The translations under genes and the position numbers were made by a program. Below, piece by piece: positions 8,293-16,633 of a stretch of 40,535 nt of DNA. The number at the start of each line of letters is the position of its first letter. Positions within the stretch are counted from its first letter, which is position 1. A model generated the notes under the pieces. That model was not told the DNA's origin. It made no database searches and was given only the letters and a program-made list of their open reading frames with translations. Source of the DNA: Polaromonas sp. UBA4122 (GTDB taxonomy: Bacteria > Pseudomonadota > Gammaproteobacteria > Burkholderiales > Burkholderiaceae_C); NCBI GenBank assembly GCA_002381615.1, contig DFWY01000001.1, forward strand, positions 24,310 to 64,844, in the 5' to 3' direction.

Positions 8293-11200
8293 TTAGACCG
8301 CCCAATCGTGAAGCGCGCGGCAAGTCTGGTCGGTCAGCTCGGCAACCAGGGTCACCTGCGGCGCGGCATCCGCGGGCCACTGGCCTTGCAGGCAGGACTG
8401 CTCCAGGGTGAAGCAGGCGTCACTCAGCGCTTGCGCCCCGACGTTGGAGGCCGCGCCCTTGAGTGCATGCGCGGCGCGCGAGAGCGCTCCGCTGTCAAAA
8501 GTCGCCAGTGCAGCGCGGATGTCGTCCATGCGGTGGGGCGCATCGCTGGCAAACAGCGCAATCACCTCGCGCGTCATGCTGCGTTCGTCGTCGTCAAACT
8601 CCTTGAACTGCTCCAGGCGATTCCAGTCCATCAGCACCAGCGATGCTTCAGCGCTATTTTTCTTATTTCCCCCCGTTAGCACTGCGTAACCAGCTATTAC
8701 TTTGATAGCATTTTCACTGCCAGGCAGTCTGGCGTAGCGCGCCAGCGCAGCGCGGATATCGTCCATACGGTTGGGCGCATCACTGGCAAACAGCGTCTTC
8801 ACTTCGCGCGTCATGGCGCGTTCGTCGTCGTCAAATGCCTTGAACTGCTCCAGGCGACTCCTGTCCATTCGCGCCAGCGATGCTTCAGTGCCAATTTGCG
8901 GTTTCTCCCCCGTGGACACTCCGTTACCAGCTATTATTTTGATGGCGTTTTCACTGCCCGGTTTTCTGGCGTAGCGCGCCAGCGCCTCTGACAATTCATC
9001 AATATGCAGTGGCTTGGGTAAAAAGCCCACCATCCCGGCCTCCAGACAGCGCTGGCGGTCCTCTTCAAATACCGAGGCGGTCAGCGCGATGACAGGGGGC
9101 GCTGCGGTGCCATGGGTGCTGATGATCTGGCGCGAGGCGGCAAAGCCGTCCATCACCGGCATGTTGGCATCCATCAGCACGGCGGCATACTGGCGCGGTC
9201 CTTCGCGGGTAGTGGCGCCCGTGCCGCTGCGCAGCGATGCGGCCACCAGGTCCACCGCTTCGCGCCCGTTGATGCAGGTGGCGGCCTCGTAGCCCAGCTT
9301 GGTCAGCATGGCCAGCGCTACCTTCAGGTTGACCGCGTTGTCGTCGGCCACCAGAATGAATTGATTTTTAGCCTCCGGCCGCTCGACTTTCGCTACTGTT
9401 TTAATAGCCTGCTGCGCAGAGGTGACGCGCGCTATGGCCTCAAAAAGCTGTGACTGGCGATAGGGCTTGAGCAGACGCGCATCAAACACCCGGGCGGGCT
9501 CGCCGGTCGGCATGGTGCCCGATGTCAGCAGCACGATAGGCGTCTCCGGGCTGCGCTCGCGCAGCGTCTGCGCCAAGGTCTGGCCGTCCATCTCGGGCAT
9601 GTGCATGTCGGTCACGACCACATCCACAGGATGGCTTTGCAACCACGCCAGTGCCTCGGCGGCGCGCTCAAACAGGGTGGGGTGCATGCCCCAGCGCCTG
9701 AGCTGCTTGTCGAGAATGCTCAAATTGACGGGGGTGTCGTCCACCACCGCGACCTGCTTGCCGGACAAACTGACCAGGTATAAAGAAGCCAGCTGCGAGA
9801 CCTCTGGCGCATCCATATGGCCCAGCCGCGCGGTGAACCAGAACGTGGAGCCCTCGCCCGGGCCGGATTCCAGCCCCACACTGCCGCCCATCAGCGTGGC
9901 CAGACGCTTGCTGATGGCCAGGCCCAGCCCGGTGCCGCCGTATTTGCGGGTGGTGCCGGCGTCCACCTGGGTGAACGACTGGAACAGCGCGGCTTGCCGG
10001 TCTTGGGGTATGCCAATACCGGAGTCCTTGACGCGGAACTCAATCAGCGCCCCCTGCTGCGGCGTAAAGTCCTCCAGTACATGGGCCGACACAATGACGG
10101 TGCCTTGTTCAGTGAACTTGACGGCATTATTGACAAAATTGAGCAGCACCTGGCGCAGGCGCGTCACATCACCGCGCACCCAGATGGGCAGCTCGTCGCC
10201 CAAGTCCACCAGCAGCTCCAGGCCTTTCTCGCGCGCACGCGGTGCGCCAATATCGCAGGCCTCCTCAATTGTGGCCAGCAGGTTCAGCGGCTCGTCTTCG
10301 AGGGCGAGCTTGCCCGATTCGATCTTGGAAAAATCCAGGATGTCGTTGATCACACCCAGCAGCTGGTCGCTTGAGACGCGCATGGTGTGCACATAGTCGC
10401 GCTGCTCCGGGTCGAGCGGCGTGTCGGCCAGCAGTGTGGTCATGCCCACCACGCCGTTGAGCGGGGTGCGGATTTCGTGGCTCATGGTGGCCAGAAACGC
10501 TGCCTTGGCGCGCGCTGCCCCCAGCGCCTCTTCACGCGAAGCGGCCAGCTCGGCCGTGCGGCTGGCGACCCGCGCTTCCAGTGTTTCGTTGGCTTCACGC
10601 AGGGCAATGGTCTGCGCATCAATGGCCGCGCGGTTGCGCACAATTTCTTCAGCGCTGTCGTGCATGGCTTGCGAAAGCTGGCGAACTTCGGCAATACGGG
10701 CGTCTTGCTCCAGCGGCGGCACCTCGACGCGCGCCAGTTGCGCGGCGGCGGCGCTCAAGTGCTTGAAGCGACGGCTCAGCCGGTAGGCCAGCCAGGTAGC
10801 CAGCAGAGCTCCGAGCAGCAAGGCCAGGCCCATAGCGGCCCAGGTCTTTCGCAAGGCGGCTTGAGTGGTGGCCGTAAAGTCACTCTCCGGGGCGGCAACC
10901 ACAAGGCTCCAGCGCAAGCCCAGGTTTTCGCCGAAAGGCTGGAGCGCCACCACCAGCGTGTCGTCGCCCATGGCCACCCGGCGCAAAAAAGCCACCCGCT
11001 GCACGCTGGACTCCCGTGTTTTGCCGATGCTTGACGCGGCCTCGTTGTAGGCGCTGCGAATAATAGCGTTACGGCTTTGCAGGGGCCTGCGGCGCTCCAG
11101 CTTGCCGTCAATATCGGAAAAAAGTGGATCGCTGGTCGAGCTGGCCACCAACAACCCCTGCTCATCGACCAAAATGGCGGTGCCGTGTGCGCTGAGTATC

Positions 11201-11940
11201 ATGGTCTGCAACAACTCGCTCAGACGCTTCAGGTGCAAATCCACCGCGAACACGCCCAAAGCGCCGCCATCTGCGCCGTAAACGGGCTGCGCCAGCGTGA
11301 GCAGCAATTGGTTTTGTGCCGCTGACGGAACCACGGGCGTGAAGACACGCCCTTTGTGTTCCATGGCCGCCTGGTACCAGGGTCGGTTGCGGGGCTCATA
11401 ATTTTGCGCCTCGGTCGCCTCTATTTTGCTGCGGTCGCCCGGGTAGCCGGCTGAAAAATAACGCCGACCCGCGTCGCCTTGTTGGCGCAGTCCCACGCGC
11501 ATGAGGCTGTTGGCGTTTTCAGAGACGGTCTCCACCCCCAAATACTCGCCCCGATAGCTTGCCAGAACCATATGCGGCACGCTGGGCGTCATGCGTGTCA
11601 TGGCAAACGCGGTTTGCTCAAACAGCGCCGGCTCTTGCATGAGCTGGCGTGCCCGCGCCACGCCCGACTCAGTCGTTTGCTCCTCGGTCAGCCCGTTGAG
11701 CACGGTATGCGCCTGCGAGAGGTGCTCTTCCGTGCTGCTCTGCACGCGCTTGACCAGGTCGTCGACAATTTTGTCGGACAGTGTTTCCACGCTTTGCAGA
11801 TTGCTGCGGTACAAAAGCCAAGCCACCGTGGCGGCAGGAACAATGGAGAACAGCAGCAGACTGGTCACCAGCACAACGCGCAGCGACCATGCACGCCGGT
11901 GAAGTCGCCTTATCGCAGGCATTACCCAGCGCAGCATCAT
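8293..11940 (-). CDS. Hybrid sensor histidine kinase with two receivers and HPt
   Basis: A membrane hybrid kinase of 1215 residues. In order: membrane segment ~20-43; periplasmic dCache-like sensor ~45-355 ([28 protein letters not shown]); second membrane segment ~366-388; HAMP-like and coiled linker; HisKA with [10 protein letters not shown] (H488); HATPase with VKDSGIGIP and [11 protein letters not shown]; receiver 1 ([13 protein letters not shown]778); receiver 2 ([13 protein letters not shown]924); C-terminal HPt ([12 protein letters not shown]1158). All phosphorelay residues are present. Residues 986-1064 and 1065-1143 are an in-frame tandem duplication. Its ATG overlaps the cyclase stop (ATGA), so the two are translationally coupled. 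The ligand is unknown. Confidence 0.95.
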   Translation of the reverse strand: MMLRWVMPAIRRLHRRAWSLRVVLVTSLLLFSIVPAATVAWLLYRSNLQSVETLSDKIVDDLVKRVQSSTEEHLSQAHTVLNGLTEEQTTESGVARARQLMQEPALFEQTAFAMTRMTPSVPHMVLASYRGEYLGVETVSENANSLMRVGLRQQGDAGRRYFSAGYPGDRSKIEATEAQNYEPRNRPWYQAAMEHKGRVFTPVVPSAAQNQLLLTLAQPVYGADGGALGVFAVDLHLKRLSELLQTMILSAHGTAILVDEQGLLVASSTSDPLFSDIDGKLERRRPLQSRNAIIRSAYNEAASSIGKTRESSVQRVAFLRRVAMGDDTLVVALQPFGENLGLRWSLVVAAPESDFTATTQAALRKTWAAMGLALLLGALLATWLAYRLSRRFKHLSAAAAQLARVEVPPLEQDARIAEVRQLSQAMHDSAEEIVRNRAAIDAQTIALREANETLEARVASRTAELAASREEALGAARAKAAFLATMSHEIRTPLNGVVGMTTLLADTPLDPEQRDYVHTMRVSSDQLLGVINDILDFSKIESGKLALEDEPLNLLATIEEACDIGAPRAREKGLELLVDLGDELPIWVRGDVTRLRQVLLNFVNNAVKFTEQGTVIVSAHVLEDFTPQQGALIEFRVKDSGIGIPQDRQAALFQSFTQVDAGTTRKYGGTGLGLAISKRLATLMGGSVGLESGPGEGSTFWFTARLGHMDAPEVSQLASLYLVSLSGKQVAVVDDTPVNLSILDKQLRRWGMHPTLFERAAEALAWLQSHPVDVVVTDMHMPEMDGQTLAQTLRERSPETPIVLLTSGTMPTGEPARVFDARLLKPYRQSQLFEAIARVTSAQQAIKTVAKVERPEAKNQFILVADDNAVNLKVALAMLTKLGYEAATCINGREAVDLVAASLRSGTGATTREGPRQYAAVLMDANMPVMDGFAASRQIISTHGTAAPPVIALTASVFEEDRQRCLEAGMVGFLPKPLHIDELSEALARYARKPGSENAIKIIAGNGVSTGEKPQIGTEASLARMDRSRLEQFKAFDDDERAMTREVKTLFASDAPNRMDDIRAALARYARLPGSENAIKVIAGYAVLTGGNKKNSAEASLVLMDWNRLEQFKEFDDDERSMTREVIALFASDAPHRMDDIRAALATFDSGALSRAAHALKGAASNVGAQALSDACFTLEQSCLQGQWPADAAPQVTLVAELTDQTCRALHDWAV
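8670..8710. repeat. Palindromic element with leader, kinase copy 1
   Basis: On the plus strand a CCCCCG leader, then GCACTGCGTAACC, then core AGCTATTACTTTGATAGC (8692-8709). It parallels the intergenic copy at 20902-20950 (CCCCCG, GCATGCGCATAC, AGCTATT). On the coding strand it is read as Ala-Ile-Lys-Val-Ile-Ala-Gly-Tyr-Ala. Confidence 0.65.
8907..8946. repeat. Palindromic element with leader, kinase copy 2
   Basis: Leader CCCCCG, then ACACTCCGTTACC, then core AGCTATTATTTTGATGGC (right arm one base decayed). It lies at the equivalent place in the other 79-residue unit, and is read as Ala-Ile-Lys-Ile-Ile-Ala-Gly-Asn. Confidence 0.6.
9392..9408. repeat. Palindrome core, kinase copy 3
   Basis: GCTACTGTTTTAATAGC sits in the linker between receivers 1 and 2. 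On the coding strand it is GCTATTAAAACAGTAGC, read as Ala-Ile-Lys-Thr-Val-Ala. This is the same frame as in the two other kinase copies and lnt. Confidence 0.5.
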
Positions 11941-13049
11941 GCCAGCCCCACAATTTCTACCGTATCCATCGGCTGGTTACGCCCCGCCACCTGCACCAGG
12001 GCGCGTCGGCCCGTGCGCACCGCGCCCGTCACCAAGCGCACGGCCTGCACGCTGGCGGCGATGGTCCAGTCCAGTGGGGGCTGGCCCTGGAACAGCTTCA
12101 AGGCGACGGCGACGGTCTCGCCCACGGGCGTGGTTTGGCCGGCGCGGCCTATCAGGCCATCCAGACTGGCAAAGGCCACCGGGCCGCTGTGCAATGCCAC
12201 GCCCATGGAGAATCTGGGCAAGCCGCGCTCAGCAAAGCGTTGCCGCACATAGGCATCAATGCGTTTGGTGGCATCGGCCAGCCCCAGTGCGGCACGTACC
12301 GCGCGCAGACCGTGGTTGACTGAAAGGGTATCGCTGGCGTCCACAAACACACACAGCATGCCGTCGCCCACAAACTGCATGGTGTGCGCGCCAAACAGAT
12401 ACACGGTATCGCCCACACTGCTGTAGAACTGCTGCACGATGTCGCTGAGTTCGGCGCTGGTCAGGTGTTGCGTCCACAGCCCATAGTCGCGCATGTCGGC
12501 AAACAGCACCGTCGCGCTGGTGAACTTTTCGTTGTCCTGCACCGGGCCGCTGTCAGGCCACTGCTCGCTCAGCGACCGGGCCATGCGCATTTCGTAGAGA
12601 TCGCCGACTTTTTGGCGTTGATCCTCCAATGCGAGCTGCACGGCTTTGTCCACCACCTGTACCCGCATGGCGTCTGCGCGGATGCGCTTGTTGAGCTGCG
12701 CACTGACGGCCTCACGCAGCTCCTGCGGGGCAAAGGGTTTGGTCAAATAGTCATCAGCACCGGTGGTCATGCCCTGGCGCATATGGCTGCGGTCTTGCAG
12801 CGATGTCAGCAAAATCACGGGCGTGGTCGCCAGGGCCTCATCGTTACGCACCCGGTCCAGCACCTCAAAACCATCAAGCAGCGGCATCTGAACGTCGCTG
12901 ACCACCAGGTCGGGCTTGTGTTGACGAACAAGCGCCAGGCCTTTGGCGCCGTCTTCTGCGACCATGACCTCATGGCCTTCTTTTTTGAGCACCTGACCGA
13001 CCAGCATGCGGGTGCCTGCGTCATCATCAATTACCACGATCAAGGGCAT
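11937..13049 (-). CDS. Response regulator with class III nucleotidyl cyclase domain
   Basis: A 370-residue two-domain protein. The N-terminal receiver has [14 protein letters not shown] (phospho-acceptor D52) and LTKPF (K104). A helical linker (~110-165) follows, then a class III adenylate/guanylate cyclase homology domain. The two metal-binding aspartates are visible in LFADMRDYG (D185) and [10 protein letters not shown] (D229), and substrate-site residues lie around [13 protein letters not shown]. It would make cAMP or cGMP when phosphorylated; which one cannot be told. The ATG at 13049 follows GGTGAGAG at good spacing. It overlaps the hybrid kinase by four bases, so that kinase is the likely phosphodonor. 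Confidence 0.93.
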   Translation of the reverse strand: MPLIVVIDDDAGTRMLVGQVLKKEGHEVMVAEDGAKGLALVRQHKPDLVVSDVQMPLLDGFEVLDRVRNDEALATTPVILLTSLQDRSHMRQGMTTGADDYLTKPFAPQELREAVSAQLNKRIRADAMRVQVVDKAVQLALEDQRQKVGDLYEMRMARSLSEQWPDSGPVQDNEKFTSATVLFADMRDYGLWTQHLTSAELSDIVQQFYSSVGDTVYLFGAHTMQFVGDGMLCVFVDASDTLSVNHGLRAVRAALGLADATKRIDAYVRQRFAERGLPRFSMGVALHSGPVAFASLDGLIGRAGQTTPVGETVAVALKLFQGQPPLDWTIAASVQAVRLVTGAVRTGRRALVQVAGRNQPMDTVEIVGLA

Positions 13050-13460
13050 AACAAACTCTCACCATTTCTGAAGTTTTGAAGTTCTTATTCCGTCGGCAAC
13101 CGCTGCGGCTCGTTCCATCACGCTGTCTGCACTGCGGGTTCAAAACCCTATCGACACCGGCACGACCGGCCGCACGGCAGCTATCCACGCTATCCGGCGT
13201 TGCAGAAGAAAGCGGCGGACCGCTATTGTCACCATTGCCGAGGGACCACGTCATTTGACGCGCTGTTATCTCTTTTTGCCGCAGGCCTCGTCGAGCCCAA
13301 GCTGTTTCGCGACCAGTCCGACCCTCTGCCGCAACAGTTTTACCCGATGACGCGGTAATTTAGCATTGATACCACCGTGCACGGCGCTGCAAAGGTGCAC
13401 GGTCATCACCGCGACCACTATCAGGGCTGAAACACTTTGGGTTCGACCCGTCGGCAGCGC
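13050..13460. other. Intergenic region with one strong hairpin
   Basis: About 410 bases with no convincing gene. It should carry the promoter for the cyclase-kinase operon (minus strand) and the end of the alpha/beta hydrolase transcript. A plus-strand frame open from ~13076 to the TAA at 13356 lacks a start codon and matches nothing I recognise. Confidence 0.6.
13374..13403 (-). terminator. Perfect 9-bp hairpin after the hydrolase gene
   Basis: ACCGTGCAC (13374-13382) and GTGCACGGT (13395-13403) are exact inverted repeats with a 12-base loop, about 60 bases beyond the stop of the minus-strand hydrolase. No T-run follows, so it may be an RNA end-protecting hairpin or a protein site instead of an intrinsic terminator. 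Confidence 0.35.
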
Positions 13461-14369
13461 TCAAGGCAATGTGCCGTCCAGCAATGCCAGCGTGGCATTC
13501 ATGACGGGTGGCAGGAACGCCAGCTGCACATGGGCCGCGCCACGAACCAGCCGGTTGTCGGCGCCAGGCAAGGTCGCGGTGGAGGTCGGAAACACGATGT
13601 TGTCGCAGTTGGAATACCAGCAGGTGAACATCGCGTGGCGATCCACGGGCATTTCATGGTCCAGTTGTGCCTGCCAATCGGACAGCCAACGCATCTGGCG
13701 GCTGTTGTGACCGTGGCCAAAGCGCGCCAGCCAGGTGCCGCGGTGCGGCGTTGCTATCGTCACCACATGGTGCACACGCGCCTCGGCTTTCATGCGCTTG
13801 AGCCAGGCCCTGGCGGCCAGCCCGCCCATGCTGTGACACACCAGCAGCGGCGGCAGCCCGGTGGTGAGTGTGATCTGCTGAACCGCGTCATCGATTTGCG
13901 GCGCGTAGTTGTCAATGGAGCCGAACAGTGGCTCAAGATTGAGGGCGATGAAGGCGTGCCCACTGCCCTGCAAACGATTCAGCCATGGGGCCCAGAAGCC
14001 CCGGTTGCAAAAGAAACCATGCACAAACACCACGCCGCGGCGCCCCTGAACTGCGGCCTGCGGTGAAAGATGATCCGGGATGGCATTCGCGCGGAAGGGT
14101 TGGCGCCAGCAAAACACCTGCGGCGCTGCATATGTTTCACCCATCCAGGCGCCGAGCAATTCCTTCCAGGTCGGCTGCGGCGCTGGATCTCCCTTGTTGA
14201 CAACCCTCAGGAGCATGAATTCGATAGCAAGGAAACCCGAGTAGCCCAGCGCAATCAACAGAAAACCCGCAACGGCCAGCATGGGGGCGCTGCTGCCGAA
14301 GTAGAGCAGCCACCCACAGGCCGCAGCGACCACCAGCGCGGTGATGAGTTTTTGTAGATGTGCCAGCAT
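13461..14369 (-). CDS. Membrane-anchored alpha/beta hydrolase (lipase-like)
   Basis: A 302-residue hydrolase. Two N-terminal membrane segments (~7-22 and 30-50) anchor a catalytic domain with the oxyanion motif FVHGFFCNRGFW, the nucleophile elbow CHSMGGLAARAW (Cys replaces the usual Gly before His-Ser), IATPHRGTWLA, and a late His in VRGAAHVQLAF. The pattern fits triacylglycerol lipase/PGAP1-like esterases; the substrate is unknown. The start is taken at the ATG (MLAHLQKLITALVV); a TTG 15 bases upstream is also in frame. It lies 27 bases downstream of a truncated GMC oxidoreductase on the same strand, so its original operon may be damaged. Confidence 0.85.
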   Translation of the reverse strand: MLAHLQKLITALVVAAACGWLLYFGSSAPMLAVAGFLLIALGYSGFLAIEFMLLRVVNKGDPAPQPTWKELLGAWMGETYAAPQVFCWRQPFRANAIPDHLSPQAAVQGRRGVVFVHGFFCNRGFWAPWLNRLQGSGHAFIALNLEPLFGSIDNYAPQIDDAVQQITLTTGLPPLLVCHSMGGLAARAWLKRMKAEARVHHVVTIATPHRGTWLARFGHGHNSRQMRWLSDWQAQLDHEMPVDRHAMFTCWYSNCDNIVFPTSTATLPGADNRLVRGAAHVQLAFLPPVMNATLALLDGTLP

Positions 14370-14396
14370 GGAACGAAGCGCCAAGCCTGCAGGAGG

Positions 14397-14785
14397 TCAG
14401 GCCAGTGTGGCATCCCGGCCCGCCAGCCTTTTAACCAGCCCTTGCGCCAGAAAGTTGGCCACGCCGTAGACGGACAGTTGCGGATTGGCTCCAATGCTGG
14501 TCGGAAAGAGCGAGCCGTCATGAATCGAGAGGTTTTCCACTTGCCAGTGGACGCCGTCGGGGCGGGTCACGCCCAGCCGCTCGGCGCCGGCAAGGCCGCA
14601 ACCACCCATGACGTGGGAGCTGACCACCTTGACCAGCCTCGGCTTCATGGGCAGCGCATTCACCGCAACACGCGCCTGCGCCCACGAGGTATAGGGCTCG
14701 ACCATCTCATGCAAGGGCAGCACCTGCCTAGCCCCCGCAGCGAACTGGATTTCCATTATCGACAGCAGCGCTCCTGCCAAAGTGC
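14397..14785 (-). pseudogene. GMC oxidoreductase, C-terminal stump
   Basis: The last ~125 codons of a glucose-methanol-choline family flavoenzyme. Recognisable are SSHVMGGCGLAG (active-site His region), VENLSIHDGSLFPTSIGANP (typical GMC_oxred_C motif) and QLSVYGVANFLAQGL. Full-length members have about 500-550 residues, so the FAD-binding N-terminus and most of the protein are gone. At its 5' end, near 14770-14785, the sequence switches to the start of an oxyR-like gene in a different reading frame. The remnant is unlikely to be functional. Confidence 0.9.
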
Positions 14786-14832
14786 TTTTCGCGGGCCACG
14801 GCGACGATGTATTTGAGTTCGATCAGCGTCAT
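14770..14832 (-). pseudogene. OxyR-like LysR regulator, N-terminal stump
   Basis: From the ATG at 14832 the frame reads MTLIELKYIVAVAREKHFGR, which is the OxyR version of the LysR helix-turn-helix start (family: MTLxELKYIVAVARxRHFGRAA). After about 21-23 codons homology stops, and the frame meets a TAG within another ten codons. The rest of the ~310-residue regulator is absent here. oxyR and recG are neighbours in many proteobacteria (for example Pseudomonas aeruginosa), and recG lies 3.6 kb upstream on the same strand. This looks like the edge of a deletion or insertion at the old recG-oxyR locus. Confidence 0.8.
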
Positions 14833-15007
14833 GGTGTGATTGTGATGCTTTTCACTTCAAGTGATGCAGGCCACGTTTGTTGAGGTCGTTTCTGAATTGG
14901 CGGTATTGCCCCTTACTACGAGGCCGGGGGTAGCCCGGCGGCTACTCACTTTGCTTTTGCTTCGCCAAAAGAAAGTAAGCAAAGAAAAGGCGACCCTACT
15001 GTCTGCG

Positions 15008-15106
15008 GGTTATTGGGGTCAGAGCCCAAATTCGCCGAGCCTTTGGCTCGCCCGAAGGGCGCGTTGCGACGCAATGCAGCGAAATTGGTGTCTGACCCCA
15101 ATAACC
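15008..15106. repeat. REP-like element with 28-bp inverted repeats
   Basis: The left arm at 15008-15035 starts GGTTATTGGGGTCAGA. The right arm at 15079-15106 is its reverse complement with 25 of 28 positions matching. The 43-base middle holds a second hairpin, GAGCC-TTT-GGCTC (15037-15049). The GGGGTCAGA motif is typical of REP sequences associated with RAYT transposases. No such transposase is in the window. Confidence 0.75.
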
Positions 15107-15349
15107 TACCCTGCGGTGCTCGGTCCAGCCGGGGTCTCGTGCAAACTCGCCTGCGGCTCAAACAAGCACGAGCCCTGATCCGTCTGACCCTCCGCTCCTC
15201 AGCGCATACAGAAGGGGGGGTGGGGCGGGGAAGAGAGCGACACCAACAGCCAAACGCAACAAGTACGCGTCAACGGCGCGTACTTGTTTGTATTGATACC
15301 CGAATTTGGTTTTTCTCCTAAACCCGTCCTGGCTGGGCTGAGGAGCGCA

Positions 15350-15423
15350 GGAGGGGACGGATAAAAATTTTAGATGTCCGAAGGCGGCGAAGCCGACAAG
15401 TTTCTAAAATTTCCGTCCCCTCC
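15350..15423. repeat. Long hairpin with AT core
   Basis: GGAGGGGACGG at 15350-15360, then AAAATTTTAGA, is mirrored by TCTAAAAT (15403-15410) and TTCCGTCCCCTCC (15411-15423). One arm carries a 4-base bulge. The 28-base loop contains its own GGCGGCGAAGCC hairpin. Confidence 0.7.
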
Positions 15424-15719
15424 GAGCACCGCAAGTTGCCCGAAGCGCAGCGCAGGGACCCAGACTGCGGGTCGCCTTTCTTTTCGTTAGGTTTCTTTGG
15501 CGAAGCAAAGAAAAGTAACTCGCCTGCCGGGGCGACTCCCGGCCTGCTCGCACAGGTGACGACATCAGTTCGCCATCTTGGGCGGCGTCAATTTGCGTGC
15601 ATTGGGTCTGGGCTGCGGGAACCAGGGCCAAAAGTCAGGTCATAATTTGATCAAGCAGACGGGGCATAAGCTTGCAAACCCCTATGCAATCACCCTCGCC
15701 AACACCGGATGGCGATTCA

Positions 15720-15803
15720 ATCCAACAAGATTTATCTGCCGCGTATGAGTCCTTCGCTTTTTGCAAACATCGCAGCGCGGCAGATAAACGCTATTCGTTG
15801 GGC
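15720..15803 (+). other. Candidate integron attC site 1
   Basis: An RYYYAAC box (ATCCAAC, 15720-15726) and a GTTRRRY box (GTTGGGC, 15797-15803) flank perfect 10-bp inverted arms ATCTGCCGCG (15734-15743) and CGCGGCAGAT (15776-15785). The order and spacing R''-L''-loop-L'-R' and the 84-bp length fit attC sites. The next gene starts 13 bases after the R' box, as in integron cassettes. The preceding cassette would be truncated. Confidence 0.55.
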
Positions 15804-15816
15804 GTCATAGGTTCAC

Positions 15817-16512
15817 ATGAATGCAGCACTCTGGTTCGTAGTCACACTGTTGGCGCTTGACGCTGGGCTGATCGCCGCGCTTCTGACGAGGCACCTTGGA
15901 ATGCCGTTCACGGCAGCATCGGTCCTTGATATTGGTCCATTGCTCGTAGCTGCTGGTGTCTTGACAGCGCTCATAGCGTTCCTCGTCAATTTGCGTCGTG
16001 CCCGTTCAGACGATATTCTGAAAACCGCAACAGACTTGCTCGAGAAGGCGTATGAAACGTTGATGCCGAAGGATGACTCCAGCGAACCGACGAATCGGCG
16101 TCTCTCGTGGCTTTCTGCCGCCAGGCTTATCGCCACGGCTGAGAGGCTTGAGAAGGCCATAACCGAGAACAGCCATCTACTCGTATATAGAGAGAAGAAG
16201 GAATATTGGAGAACCCGCTTGTACGAGCTAATCTTCCCGTCGCCTCCTGACGGTTTGCCCAGTTCGTTCTACGCCGAGAAGCCAGAGCACATGATCGCCT
16301 ACTCCGGCAGAGTTCGCGATCCGCTGTCCGAGAAGTCGGTGGCATTTCTGTATCGCTTTATCCGTTGGCCCGAAACGGTCCGCGATCCGCTCGGCGAAGA
16401 ACCGGCCTTCACGGATGCCGAAATTGAGAGAATGCAGGCCTTTGGGCCACGCGGCCTCGGCAAGCTCTTGGGTGAGGTTCGCAGCTTGAAGCGCGCTGCG
16501 TCTGAGCGATGA
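15817..16512 (+). CDS. Unknown two-helix membrane protein (cassette-like gene)
   Basis: 231 residues, family not recognised. Two N-terminal membrane helices (~5-23 and 40-58) are followed by a cytoplasmic domain rich in charged residues (DDILKTATDLLEKAYETLMP, AARLIATAERLEKAI, WRTRLYELIFPSPPDGLP), ending SLKRAASER. It starts 13 bases after a GTTGGGC box, and its TGA lies one base before a GCCCAAC box, so gene and flanking sites have the layout of a single-gene integron cassette. Base composition is less GC-rich than the housekeeping neighbours. No operon partner is evident; the promoter may lie upstream in the repeat region. Confidence 0.75.
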   Translation: MNAALWFVVTLLALDAGLIAALLTRHLGMPFTAASVLDIGPLLVAAGVLTALIAFLVNLRRARSDDILKTATDLLEKAYETLMPKDDSSEPTNRRLSWLSAARLIATAERLEKAITENSHLLVYREKKEYWRTRLYELIFPSPPDGLPSSFYAEKPEHMIAYSGRVRDPLSEKSVAFLYRFIRWPETVRDPLGEEPAFTDAEIERMQAFGPRGLGKLLGEVRSLKRAASER

Positions 16513-16513
16513 C

Positions 16514-16617
16514 GCCCAACCCTTGCGGTTTACGGCAACTGAGTGCCAAGATGGAGAGGTCAATCCTGACGGATCGCGGCTCGCCTGGGACGGGGAAGTC
16601 CCTTTCATTCGTTAGCC
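16514..16617 (+). other. Candidate integron attC site 2
   Basis: GCCCAAC (16514-16520) follows the stop of the previous gene directly. GTTAGCC (16611-16617, one mismatch to GTTRRRY) lies 16 bases before the next ATG. The 104-base length is within the attC range. Internal symmetry is poor, so this call rests on the two boxes and their position relative to the genes. Confidence 0.4.
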
Positions 16618-16633
16618 CATTATCGGAGTACCA

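Larger units (their letters stand above)
8512..8985 (-). repeat. In-frame 237-bp tandem duplication within the kinase
   Basis: Two adjacent 237-bp units (8749-8985 and 8512-8748) each encode 79 residues that run from ALARYAR to APxRMDDIRA. They share [27 protein letters not shown] and MTREV. Variation between them ([10 protein letters not shown] versus [10 protein letters not shown]) shows the duplication is not brand new. Each unit holds one copy of the palindromic element. The second unit runs straight into the HPt helix bundle. Confidence 0.95.
14925..15543. repeat. Outer imperfect inverted repeat pair (~80 bp arms)
   Basis: The left arm (14925-15009) runs from GCCCGGCGGCTACTCACTTT through GCTTCGCCAAAAGAAAGTAA to GGCGACCC and CTGCGGG. 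The right arm (15463-15543), reverse complemented, runs from GCCGGGAG through GAGTTACTTTTCTTTGCTTC and GCCAAAGAAA to GGCGACCC and GCAGTCTG. Similar blocks are, in my recollection, widespread in Burkholderiales. A 450-base interior lies between them. Confidence 0.7.
14833..15719. other. Gene-free region built of nested inverted repeats
   Basis: Nearly 900 bases with no supportable gene. An outer inverted pair lies at about 14925-15009 and 15463-15543; both arms contain TTTGCTTCGCCAAA or TTTTGCTTCGCCAAAA and GGCGACCC. Inside are a 28-bp inverted repeat (15008-15106) and a hairpin (15350-15423). G-runs at 15213-15229 are also notable. Confidence 0.75.

Noticed and set aside
13076-13358. Open plus-strand frame ending SFDALLSLFAAGLVEPKLFR and later FYPMTR
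   Set aside because: The ending looks protein-like, but there is no start codon, no ribosome site and no family I recognise. It could be a decayed gene end, so I left it as intergenic.
14861-15860. Short open frames across the repeat island and first attC-like site
   Set aside because: They run through inverted repeats and lack start signals or family features.
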